From positions 1 to 64,000 of the IMG/VR virus record IMGVR_UViG_3300032223_001001: a DNA stretch of 64,000 nt; one strand, 5' to 3'. Position numbers and translations under genes: made by a program. The notes beneath the pieces are model-generated. The model did not search any database and was not told the origin of the DNA. It saw only the letters and a list, made by a program, of their open reading frames with translations. This document shows positions 1 through 7,847 of the stretch, one piece after another. Positions within the stretch are counted from its first letter, which is position 1, and each line of letters opens with the position of its first letter. The DNA is from a virus.

Positions 1-1
1 A

Positions 2-271
2 TACCCATACACCATATACGTTTGTGACGTATATGGTAACCAATGTATTTTAGTTGCAACGATATATAGTAACGTACCCCCAACTAACACAATCCCTTTA
101 CCTTTTCAGTTCAATTCTGCCCCAGCGGTTGGATTAAAATTAATTGCCGGAAATGGGTGTGAACATTTTGAAATACTATATTGTGAAAAACAAGAATGTT
201 GCCTATTGTTACAAGACAATACTTGTTTCCTACTTCAAGACAATAGCTTGTTATTATTACAAGGTTGTTAA
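2..271 (+). CDS. C-terminal end of an unrecognised plus-strand protein (partial)
   Basis: A frame open from the window edge to a TAA at 269-271 encodes 89 residues; its start lies outside the window. The composition looks coding (Val-Pro-Pro-Thr-Asn, Ala-Val-Gly-Leu-Lys-Leu-Ile-Ala-Gly), and the end carries a short repeat in which Leu-Leu-(Leu)-Gln-Asp-Asn occurs twice, followed by a third degenerate copy ending Leu-Gln-Gly-Cys. Six cysteines fall in the last 40 residues. It is convergent with the RuvC-like gene on the other strand, and the stop codon abuts the terminator hairpin at 271-300. I do not recognise a family. The opposite orientation suggests that the transcription direction changes here. 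Confidence rests on the continuous open frame and the non-random composition. Confidence 0.55.
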   Translation, partial: YPYTIYVCDVYGNQCILVATIYSNVPPTNTIPLPFQFNSAPAVGLKLIAGNGCEHFEILYCEKQECCLLLQDNTCFLLQDNSLLLLQGC

Positions 272-300
272 AAAAAAAATGGGGGTTAAAAAACCCCCAA
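270..300 (-). terminator. Rho-independent terminator of the RuvC end of the minus-strand cluster
   Basis: Read on the minus strand, a GGGGGTT/AACCCCC stem with a short T-rich loop is followed by nine T residues. It lies directly downstream of the RuvC-like gene and between two convergent genes. On the plus strand the hairpin has no T tract, so it should work mainly for minus-strand transcripts. Confidence 0.8.
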
Positions 301-306
301 TCATAT

Positions 307-912
307 CTACCAAATTTCTTGTTGTTTTAAGTAACCCAGGACACAACAATAAGCATCCGTTTGGTCAAAATTTTCCTTTTTTAATGTATTGTTTTTGGTA
401 TATTGCCATTGAATTTGTGGTTCAAGTTTTGCAACTTTTTCCCATATGATCATCTTCTTATCAATATCTTTTGGTAAACCACCAAATAATACAAATTTAC
501 CTTTATCGTTTTCTCTAACAAGTTCCGGGAAGGCGAACTTCCTTGAATTATACGTTGAAATAAATTCAGGAACAATTCCTAATATATCATATATCACTTT
601 ACAAATAAAACTATTAAAACGTAATAAGGTTTGAACAGTATAAACATTATTAGAGTTAAGTAATGGTTCTTCAATGATAATCTTAACGATTCCTAGATCT
701 TTATAATCTTTTAACTTAGCCTTAAAAACTTCCGCTTTTAATAATAATTCTTCAATTTTTGATATATCATCCTTTTTAAGTTTAACTTTTGGTGACACGT
801 GTGTTAATTCCAATAGTTGTCTATTTTGGATATCAAAAAGTGCCCATCCGATTGTTGCCGTTGACACATCAAGACCCAATACTTTAGGTGTTTGTTTTAA
901 TTCTTTTACCAT
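307..912 (-). CDS. RuvC-like Holliday junction resolvase
   Basis: A 201-aa protein with an RNase H/RuvC fold signature: an N-terminal strand with Asp15 in LGLDVSTATIGWALFD, an acidic pair Glu81-Glu82 after a hydrophobic strand (VKIIIEEPLL), and a C-terminal acidic pair Asp183/Asp186 followed by Ala-Tyr, which matches the helix carrying the last catalytic acids of RuvC. Such enzymes cut branched DNA. In phages without a T4 endonuclease VII they are likely to resolve recombination and replication intermediates before packaging. It is the last gene of the minus-strand run, two bases after a tail protein gene, and is followed by a strong terminator. The role is inferred from motifs; the family call is good. 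Confidence 0.82.
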   Translation of the reverse strand: MVKELKQTPKVLGLDVSTATIGWALFDIQNRQLLELTHVSPKVKLKKDDISKIEELLLKAEVFKAKLKDYKDLGIVKIIIEEPLLNSNNVYTVQTLLRFNSFICKVIYDILGIVPEFISTYNSRKFAFPELVRENDKGKFVLFGGLPKDIDKKMIIWEKVAKLEPQIQWQYTKNNTLKKENFDQTDAYCCVLGYLKQQEIW

Positions 913-914
913 AA

Positions 915-3209
915 TTATATATCGTACTTAACCACAAATTGTTGAATTCCTTGTCGTAAGACAGGTGATTGTAGTTTTGATACAATCATAAGTTCCTTAT
1001 TAGAATTATAAAGGCCAATTTCTGTAATGTATGAAGATTTTCCTTGTGAATGACCAGGATTAGATGTTTTTTGGAAGTTATAGGCCCCCAAATTTATCTT
1101 ATACACCATTTCATAAATGGTCGCTTGTATATCCGATTCCAAAACCCCATAAAAATAATATTCATCACCAAATGTTAAAGATGTACCAGTATAGTTACTA
1201 GGAGTTAAATCAATATAGTCCCCCAAATCATAAAGTGACGCTGCGTCATACAAATCTTTAGTGATAATAAATGTTGTATTTATTAAATCATTTTCTTGTA
1301 TAAACCCATTAGATGTTGTCCCGCTCATTGCATCGGTCAAGTCAATTATTCTCCAATCATCTGGTTCAGGTTTAGATCCCGCATTAACAACTTGTACCAA
1401 AACTTCAAACGTATCGGCGTAAAACCCTTCAATCATATCACAATCTAATGTACCACCAGATATATGATTTAAACAACCAAATTCCCCACCAAAACGAATC
1501 GATACGTCTTGTGGTCCGAAATCCGTACAATTAGTATTTGGTCCTTGTACTTTAACGTAATAATTGGAATGTAATGAATTTGTAAATGTTGTTGAATTCC
1601 CTAACCTATATGTAACATAAACATATTGTGTATTACCAGTTAATAACCCTTCGCCCGTACTTGTTGATACACCACAAGCATTTGGGGTTATCAAGGATAA
1701 CTTCGGTGCCGGTAATGTCCAGTTACGGTTTGATTTATATGACAACGTAGCAATTAATTCTTCATCATCAATAATCACCAAATGTTGATCTGGAAATACT
1801 TTACCAACTCTACTAGGTAACCCATTACTATTAGGATTGGTATCCCATAAATGGAAATAACGCATTCCAGGGTCATTCATATCCGAATTCTTTTTTGACT
1901 TAATATATTCCACTTGAAATAAATTAAAATCTTCAAAACCTGGGGGATCAATCCAAAATGTTTGTCCTAAACAACATTCAGGGTTTTTATGCCACATAAG
2001 CCATGGTAAATGTAGTTTGAAATTCCTACCTTCACCAGTCGTGTTAATTGTCGCTGTCGGATCGTGTGGTTCGGTAGCAAACTTCTCGCCATACATGAAA
2101 CTAATCGAGTTATTGGTATAATGAATAATCGCAATAGCTTTTTGTTCCTCCGGTGTAACAACAACTTCTTCATCAAAAGAATTATAATAATACACCTTAT
2201 CCGTATCTGTTTGACCACTGGAAGATTGATATCCCAAGTATTCTTTTGTTCCCAAATATTTAGCTGAACTAAAATCGGTATATGACTTATATTGGGTTGG
2301 ATTCATCCCCGCCAAATTTTCAGACCATGAAATATTCATGTTCCAAACATTAACATTCACTTCATCAATACCACATAAAGATTCATAATTAATAACATTA
2401 TCATTCCAATGCGAAGATGGTGTTACCGAATCATATATTTCTGTCATTGTTGGTGGATAAATTAAAACCCTTGCCGTACAACTACCAGAAAATAATGAAA
2501 AATCCGGAACTTCACGATCCAATGTTATTATGTTATTTAAACATACCTCAATAATTCTATAGGTTAATATCGGATAACAACTATAAATTCCCATAACACA
2601 CGAAGTGTCCCCACTCAATCCACATGGGTCTAGTATTATTGGTTCATCACAAACACATTCGTTCGTATCTTTACCATCAAAATAAATTGTAACAATATCC
2701 CCAACTTGATATTCTCTAACCGGTAATACCGTACATTCATCGGCAATTAACGTGATTTTAGTACCACCACTTAAAGATGATATATCAATAATATAGTTAC
2801 TATTAATACTATAATCACCACTTGTATACGCACTCCATGTTGTAACATCCCCACTTGTTGAACCCGTGAAAAATCCTCTAGGTGCTGCAGTATTAAAGAT
2901 TGGGTTAACCACCGAATCCATAAATGGGATACCATAGGTATTTCCAGTTACGCCATGTACATAATATGGATATTTTATATTATGTTTGTTTGATTGGGGT
3001 GAACCAGTGGTGTTGTGTGCGTTAAACGATGAATTTAACACCATTGTATTCGTTTGATTGTAACTCGTGGGTAGTGTATCATACGACACGTCACTATCCC
3101 CAATTTGGAAATAAGATATGTTGAAGTTCCCTTGTGATAAACGTTGTCTACCTACATCCGTTAATTTAGTGTTAACTAAAGCACTTGTATTTTTTAATAT
3201 ATAACTCAT
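915..3209 (-). CDS. Large virion structural protein with a tail-collar-like C terminus
   Basis: A 764-aa protein. The N terminus (about residues 1-45) has the pattern Ala-Leu-Val-Asn-Thr-Lys-Leu-Thr-Asp-x-Gly-Arg followed by Gly-Asn-Phe-Asn-Ile-Ser-Tyr-Phe-Gln-Ile-Gly-Asp-Ser, which I associate with phage virion proteins. The end (about 715-764) carries Tyr-Ile-Thr-Glu-Ile-Gly-Leu-Tyr followed by a Leu-Met-Ile-Val-Ser-Lys strand, resembling the N-terminal domain of tail-collar fibre proteins. The middle is rich in Thr, Ser, Gly, Asn and Cys, with several Cys clusters near 180-245. It is the promoter-distal structural gene of the tail cluster, so an attachment or fibre role is likely. Its exact T4 counterpart is not evident. 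Confidence 0.6.
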   Translation of the reverse strand: MSYILKNTSALVNTKLTDVGRQRLSQGNFNISYFQIGDSDVSYDTLPTSYNQTNTMVLNSSFNAHNTTGSPQSNKHNIKYPYYVHGVTGNTYGIPFMDSVVNPIFNTAAPRGFFTGSTSGDVTTWSAYTSGDYSINSNYIIDISSLSGGTKITLIADECTVLPVREYQVGDIVTIYFDGKDTNECVCDEPIILDPCGLSGDTSCVMGIYSCYPILTYRIIEVCLNNIITLDREVPDFSLFSGSCTARVLIYPPTMTEIYDSVTPSSHWNDNVINYESLCGIDEVNVNVWNMNISWSENLAGMNPTQYKSYTDFSSAKYLGTKEYLGYQSSSGQTDTDKVYYYNSFDEEVVVTPEEQKAIAIIHYTNNSISFMYGEKFATEPHDPTATINTTGEGRNFKLHLPWLMWHKNPECCLGQTFWIDPPGFEDFNLFQVEYIKSKKNSDMNDPGMRYFHLWDTNPNSNGLPSRVGKVFPDQHLVIIDDEELIATLSYKSNRNWTLPAPKLSLITPNACGVSTSTGEGLLTGNTQYVYVTYRLGNSTTFTNSLHSNYYVKVQGPNTNCTDFGPQDVSIRFGGEFGCLNHISGGTLDCDMIEGFYADTFEVLVQVVNAGSKPEPDDWRIIDLTDAMSGTTSNGFIQENDLINTTFIITKDLYDAASLYDLGDYIDLTPSNYTGTSLTFGDEYYFYGVLESDIQATIYEMVYKINLGAYNFQKTSNPGHSQGKSSYITEIGLYNSNKELMIVSKLQSPVLRQGIQQFVVKYDI

Positions 3210-3229
3210 TTTATAATTTTTTTAATATT

Positions 3230-4624
3230 CTAACCTCTATTATAAGTATAATACCAACCTATAACCACATTACAACAATCACAACCTTCAATACGTACAT
3301 TAGTTATCGTTGGTGTTAACATAGTATCCGAAACACAACATATATCTGTAACCCCAATAAACGTTGACTTGGTATCGTTTGATAAATGTTGATTAATAAA
3401 TGGTCTATAACTACAATTTGGTGTAATAATATCCGACGCTACTAATTTATATGTTTCCCCACTACTTAAAGATAAGTTATTCCAAACTTTATTAGTTGTA
3501 GTAGTATACATTAATAAATAATCACACCTACTAGCAGGATTAGGTGTTGTTGTGTTAGAAATTGTCGTATTTGTTTCAGGAATTATAGTTGTTGATACTG
3601 GTTTTGTTAAACTATATGCTAAATTATTTGTTGCACTACCACTATATGGTGTTCTTGTAAATTCATCACTTAACGTTAAATCAAACGTAATTGTTACACC
3701 TGGAGGTAATGGTGGGTTTACATTTATATTATAGGTTAAAGTATATGATGTTTCACTTTGATTTGTGGTTATATCCGCTTGTAAAGTATATGTGATCGTC
3801 GGTATAACAGCATTAAGTGTTACCGAATCCCGATATATGTTACCTAAATTATCTTTAACCGCTAATGGATAGACACCTCCACATAAATTAGTGAACACCG
3901 GACTATTAAACCAATTCAACCCATTATTTATTGAATATTGAAATGGTGTATCTGGACCCGTTGCCTGAATGATAATACCCCCATCACATGTACATGTTGG
4001 ATTCGTCGCAGTAAACTTAAAACTTGTCACCGGTCTAGGTATACACACCCCTTGATTTACTGACACAGTACCAAAACCACCCAATAACTGCCACCCATTA
4101 AGTGGTGGATAGGATGGGTCTGGTGAAATAATATTCATTGTTGAACCAGATAATTTCCAGGACGTTATTGTTTGATCCCAATATAACTTATAAACCGAAT
4201 CTTGTGATATCCATGATTGATAACCCAAATATAACCCATTAGGATTAAATGTTATTTGGGTGAATGTTGTAAATGATTCAATAACTCTAGATATATTCAT
4301 ACACAACGTATAAGTTGGTTGTGGAGTAGTTGTTGTCGTAGTTGTCGTTGTAGTAGGTTGTGGTTGCGTTAAAACACATGTTGTATTTATTATGAAATCC
4401 CCATAATAATCCGTAACAGACGCACTATATTCACCACCCATTAAGTTGTGACGACTATTTGTTAAATTTCCATTATCCCATAAAATAGAATACGGTGGTG
4501 TCCCCCCAGAAATTATTAACGTAGCTGAACCATCCGAAGATGTCGGTGTGGTTGGATTAACAACACTACACTGCACATCCATAGGATACAATACTTTAAC
4601 TTCGCATTCGTTAATATTGGGCAT
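3230..4624 (-). CDS. SprB-repeat adhesin-like tail protein with poly-Thr linker
   Basis: A 464-aa protein. Residues about 15-85 form an SprB-type repeat: a Cys, then Gly-Ser-Ala-Thr-Leu-Ile-Ile-Ser-Gly-Gly-Thr-Pro-Pro-Tyr, ending in Gly-Gly-Glu-Tyr-Ser-Ala-Ser-Val-Thr-Asp. A second degenerate copy lies near 205-270 (Cys-Thr-Cys-Asp-Gly-Gly-Ile-Ile and Gly-Gly-Val-Tyr-Pro-Leu-Ala-Val-Lys-Asp). Between them is a tract of ten consecutive threonines flanked by Pro-Gln-Pro (about residues 88-104, DNA near 4315-4372). SprB repeats are known from Bacteroidota surface adhesins of the gliding machinery. In a phage they suggest a receptor-binding or host-mimicking fibre. The motif at 4630-4645 lies just upstream of the start. 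The function is inferred. Confidence 0.6.
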   Translation of the reverse strand: MPNINECEVKVLYPMDVQCSVVNPTTPTSSDGSATLIISGGTPPYSILWDNGNLTNSRHNLMGGEYSASVTDYYGDFIINTTCVLTQPQPTTTTTTTTTTPQPTYTLCMNISRVIESFTTFTQITFNPNGLYLGYQSWISQDSVYKLYWDQTITSWKLSGSTMNIISPDPSYPPLNGWQLLGGFGTVSVNQGVCIPRPVTSFKFTATNPTCTCDGGIIIQATGPDTPFQYSINNGLNWFNSPVFTNLCGGVYPLAVKDNLGNIYRDSVTLNAVIPTITYTLQADITTNQSETSYTLTYNINVNPPLPPGVTITFDLTLSDEFTRTPYSGSATNNLAYSLTKPVSTTIIPETNTTISNTTTPNPASRCDYLLMYTTTTNKVWNNLSLSSGETYKLVASDIITPNCSYRPFINQHLSNDTKSTFIGVTDICCVSDTMLTPTITNVRIEGCDCCNVVIGWYYTYNRG

Positions 4625-4629
4625 ACTTG

Positions 4630-4645
4630 TTTTTATTTATAAATA
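4630..4645 (-). promoter_or_regulatory. Candidate phage promoter motif upstream of the SprB-repeat gene
   Basis: The minus strand reads TTATTTATAAATAAAA, 6 bases before the ATG at 4624. It resembles the AT motif in front of other cluster-leading genes (see the finding on the recurring motif). No transcription data support it. Confidence 0.35.
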
Positions 4646-4646
4646 A

Positions 4647-5627
4647 TCAAAAAGTCGTTTTTTTAACTAGGTTAACCATAACTTCAACATATTTTTTAGT
4701 TGCACTATGATTTTCAACGTAGTTAAAATAAGATAAGTCTTCTCGTAGTTTATCTAAAGGGTTCACCATAATGAAATCACCTTTATAAAATTTCGTGTTT
4801 CTTAAATTTTCCGTTATTCCCGCCATATGTAAAATGGGGTGTTTTTCATACATTGAAGTAGTATCTGTGGCCCAAGAAAAAGATAAATCATGATGTATCT
4901 TGGTTTGTTTACCTACCCTCCATAAATTCCATAATACCGACCACATTTCAGCCGTCCAGAATTGTATTTCACCTGGTGATATGGGAAATCGTTTTTGATA
5001 ATCTAACATCTGGTTATATAATGGAACACAATCTTCATAAATTTTATTCCATAATATATGATCCGTATCTTTTATAATATATTGACCACCACCAGAATTT
5101 AATTGATTATCTTTAATTAGTGTAACATCAATACCCACAACATCCACCATTTCCTGTAATAATTGTCCTTTTTGTGACGAGGGGTGGTGTAACTCGTATC
5201 TTTTACAACAATCCATTATATAATCATATCCAATGTACCCAATTGTGTCAGATACATATAAAATATCATCTTGTAATAATGTGTTATAATCTGGAAGTTC
5301 TCTAAAGATAATATCCGCATCATGTAAAAAAAACACCTTCCCATAAGAAGGATTTTCCTCCAACCATTTTGAAATTAAATAAGGTTTAATACTAGGAATA
5401 TAATATTTCTTGGATCTAGTGTCTTCGTAATGATGAACATTCACACCAAATTCCTTTAACCTTAAGGATGATTCGGAAGGTTTGGTATTCGGATTTATTG
5501 AAAATACAACATGTATATTTTTTGGGTTAATACCCTTCTCAATAAAGTTGTGAATATAAACCTCCGCTTGCCAATGAAAATATGGTACATCTGGTTGTGC
5601 TGTCACATATAACAAATCTTGATACAT
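4647..5627 (-). CDS. GT-A type glycosyltransferase
   Basis: A 326-aa protein. A Rossmann-like N terminus (Asp-Leu-Leu-Tyr-Val-Thr-Ala-Gln-Pro) leads to the hydrophobic strand KVFFLHDADIIF near residue 100. Its Asp-Ala-Asp is the DxD metal and nucleotide-sugar binding motif of GT-A enzymes. A Gln-Leu-Asn-Ser-Gly-Gly-Gly-Gln-Tyr segment near 185 fits the acceptor and sugar-binding loop, and His-x-Ala-Gly near 277 fits a late conserved segment. The spacing is of the GT8-like kind. It lies among tail fibre genes, so it may decorate virion proteins such as the Thr-rich tracts, or else host surface sugars. The substrate is unknown. The N terminus fits the start at 5627. Confidence 0.65.
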   Translation of the reverse strand: MYQDLLYVTAQPDVPYFHWQAEVYIHNFIEKGINPKNIHVVFSINPNTKPSESSLRLKEFGVNVHHYEDTRSKKYYIPSIKPYLISKWLEENPSYGKVFFLHDADIIFRELPDYNTLLQDDILYVSDTIGYIGYDYIMDCCKRYELHHPSSQKGQLLQEMVDVVGIDVTLIKDNQLNSGGGQYIIKDTDHILWNKIYEDCVPLYNQMLDYQKRFPISPGEIQFWTAEMWSVLWNLWRVGKQTKIHHDLSFSWATDTTSMYEKHPILHMAGITENLRNTKFYKGDFIMVNPLDKLREDLSYFNYVENHSATKKYVEVMVNLVKKTTF

Positions 5628-5686
5628 ATTTTTTATTAAAAATATATCAAGACTATAAAATTATTAAATAGGTAATAGAATTTTTC

Positions 5687-6445
5687 TTAAAAAACTTGAT
5701 ATTCTGAAAATATTGAAAAATCAAGATTACCATCACCATCTAATGCGTCGGTGATATTACCATGTACTTTAATCATAAAATTCTTAAGTCCACACATGAC
5801 TTCCTTCATCGCATTATCGTATTTTTTAACCTTATATTCCAAATCATGATTTTCAAAACTAGTACCATAATTAGTAGTTACTGTAATACCAGAAGGTATA
5901 ATATCAAACACTGTCGTAGTACTCCCAGTTAAACAATCACCATATGTATTATTAACAAGATAATCCAAATATTCATCATATGTACCACCCCAAATGGAGG
6001 GGTCGATACCTTCATCAGAAAATGGATGGTCTGAAATAGTTAATTCATTCCAATTTAATTCAACACCATAGTCATAATAATACCTACTTAATTTATAGGT
6101 TTTCTCCAGTTCTAAACTAGAATTAAACCACTCCACAATTTTATATTGAAGTTCAATATACGTTTCCTTGAAGGAGGGGGTACAACCAGAATCAACCAAT
6201 GGTCCAGTAATATACCCCTCATCAACTGCAGTTGGTTTAGAATCAATGGCTAAAAACCATTCATTTAACGCTTTAAGAAACGCTTCCCTTGTTGTTCTAT
6301 AAGTTGCGAATTTGTCCCCCATAAAAAACCCTGGTCCCGCCCCACAACCAACGATTTTATCGGTCGCACCATATTCATACCAACTAGTATTTCCACTATT
6401 AAGTGCATTAGGTGTGTAATAATCATACAAATCAAAAAAATACAT
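5687..6445 (-). CDS. Structural protein, short paralogue of the 448-aa protein
   Basis: A 252-aa protein of unknown family. Its start, Met-Tyr-Phe-Phe-Asp-Leu-Tyr-Asp-Tyr-Tyr-Thr, matches that of the neighbouring 448-aa protein (Met-Tyr-Phe-Tyr-Asp-Leu-Glu-Asp-Tyr-Cys-Thr). Both then carry an Ala-(Phe/Ile)-Leu-x-(Ala/Ser)-Leu-(Asn/Asp)-(Glu/Asn)-Trp-(Phe/Tyr)-Leu-Ala segment and a Met-(Lys/Tyr)-Glu-(Val/Gln)-Met-Cys-(Gly/Leu)-Leu-Lys-Asn segment. The two genes therefore arose by duplication. No catalytic motif is visible. The position in the fibre and baseplate-distal gene run suggests a virion component. Confidence 0.6.
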   Translation of the reverse strand: MYFFDLYDYYTPNALNSGNTSWYEYGATDKIVGCGAGPGFFMGDKFATYRTTREAFLKALNEWFLAIDSKPTAVDEGYITGPLVDSGCTPSFKETYIELQYKIVEWFNSSLELEKTYKLSRYYYDYGVELNWNELTISDHPFSDEGIDPSIWGGTYDEYLDYLVNNTYGDCLTGSTTTVFDIIPSGITVTTNYGTSFENHDLEYKVKKYDNAMKEVMCGLKNFMIKVHGNITDALDGDGNLDFSIFSEYQVF

Positions 6446-6498
6446 AAAAGTTCGTTTTTAATAATAATAATCTTAAAATAATAATTGTGAACCAATTG

Positions 6499-7845
6499 TT
6501 AGTCACAATTAAAATCACTCCAAGATTCTCGTTGGCCAGGACAGAATGTTGACGTAGTTTCACAATCAATAACATTTTCATACATACATGGTAAAGTAGA
6601 CCCACTTGTTTCAATCATTCTTCGACCAGTAACCGGAAGTGCATTTTGTAAAGGCCACTTCTTAAATGGATGTAACAATAAATAATTACCAGCCCATACA
6701 AGTGGTTTTGTCGCCAATAGTAAATTCCTTACCGCTACCCAAACATTATTTTCATATTGTCTTCTAGGACCAGTTATAGTATCCTCGATTTGTAACGCTA
6801 ATGTTGTTGACCATGACGACGTATTAGGATTCCAAGCATAAGTAACGTTAGTTGAGCTTGTCGTATAAGGACCAACCATTATCACGTCACCAGCTTGTCC
6901 AACTAGTGGCAATTGCGAAACATCTGAAATTGATTTAACGTACCTAACATTATTTGTATACCCAGAAAATATTTCATTTAAAGATTGGGTATATCCCGTA
7001 TTGTCATACCAACCAGCATTTAAGTACGCTTTATATGGTATATAAACCTTTATCTTTTTAGGCACACCTCTAACATAGAAATTCCATGGCCAGGAAGTTG
7101 TTTGACCATAAAGTGGTGATGTCGGATCCATCATTTTGGTCAATAACTCCGTATTTGGTTGAATTGATGATAATTCAGACGGACAATAACCGATTCTAGA
7201 CTTAAGACCATAACTATTTGTTGACAACAACCATTCACTTCGTTGTTCTCTATAATCAGTGTGATAATCAAACACTTCATACCCACCTAAATTAAAATCC
7301 GGATATAGTTCGTTAAAATCACAAGTCGCACATTGTCTAGCATACCATGAATCAATTTCAGATGGTGTTGGACTAACCCTAGGATCATCCATAAAATCAA
7401 ACTGACCAAACGTAGTAACGCCTGTAACACAATTATTATTGTTACAAGGAATATAATCCGAAAACGTATCCCCATCCAAACAATTCATTAAGTTTTTTAA
7501 CAAACACATTTGTTCATACATCGCGTCTTGATACGCATTGAATTGTTGTTGTGTTAAATCAACCATATTATTGTCCTCAGCATTCGCCCAAAACTCAATA
7601 ATTCGAGTGTCCGCGGTTAAACTAGTAAATAAATCATCTTTTATTTGGTCACAACGTTCACAAACGGAAGGATCTTTATACGCCGTTGTCGCTAAATACC
7701 AATTATCTAGAGAGTTCAATATCGCATCTTTAGTTGCGTCAAAAGTCGATTTAACGTCATTCCAATCCCCATATAATGAAAAATCAACCGAGTTCACACC
7801 TATAAACCCAGATGTACAATAATCTTCTAAATCGTAAAAATACAT
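6499..7845 (-). CDS. Structural protein with C-terminal module shared with the SprB-repeat protein
   Basis: A 448-aa protein. Residues 1-120 are paralogous to the 252-aa protein next door. Residues about 155-400 form a module that recurs at the C terminus of the 961-aa protein upstream. The shared landmarks are a Phe-(Met/Leu)-Asp-Asp-(Pro/Lys)-Arg start, Ser-Leu-Asn-(Glu/Asp)-Ile-Phe-(Ser/Pro)-Gly, Ala-Gly-Asp-(Val/Leu)-Ile, and a Tyr/Trp-rich (Ala/Trp)-Trp/Ser-(Asn/Pro)-x-(Thr/Ile)-(Ser/Thr)-x-x-Trp strand. The protein is Cys- and Trp-rich. No enzyme motif is seen. It is likely a tail fibre or baseplate periphery protein built by module shuffling. Confidence 0.6.
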   Translation of the reverse strand: MYFYDLEDYCTSGFIGVNSVDFSLYGDWNDVKSTFDATKDAILNSLDNWYLATTAYKDPSVCERCDQIKDDLFTSLTADTRIIEFWANAEDNNMVDLTQQQFNAYQDAMYEQMCLLKNLMNCLDGDTFSDYIPCNNNNCVTGVTTFGQFDFMDDPRVSPTPSEIDSWYARQCATCDFNELYPDFNLGGYEVFDYHTDYREQRSEWLLSTNSYGLKSRIGYCPSELSSIQPNTELLTKMMDPTSPLYGQTTSWPWNFYVRGVPKKIKVYIPYKAYLNAGWYDNTGYTQSLNEIFSGYTNNVRYVKSISDVSQLPLVGQAGDVIMVGPYTTSSTNVTYAWNPNTSSWSTTLALQIEDTITGPRRQYENNVWVAVRNLLLATKPLVWAGNYLLLHPFKKWPLQNALPVTGRRMIETSGSTLPCMYENVIDCETTSTFCPGQRESWSDFNCD

Positions 7846-7847
7846 AT

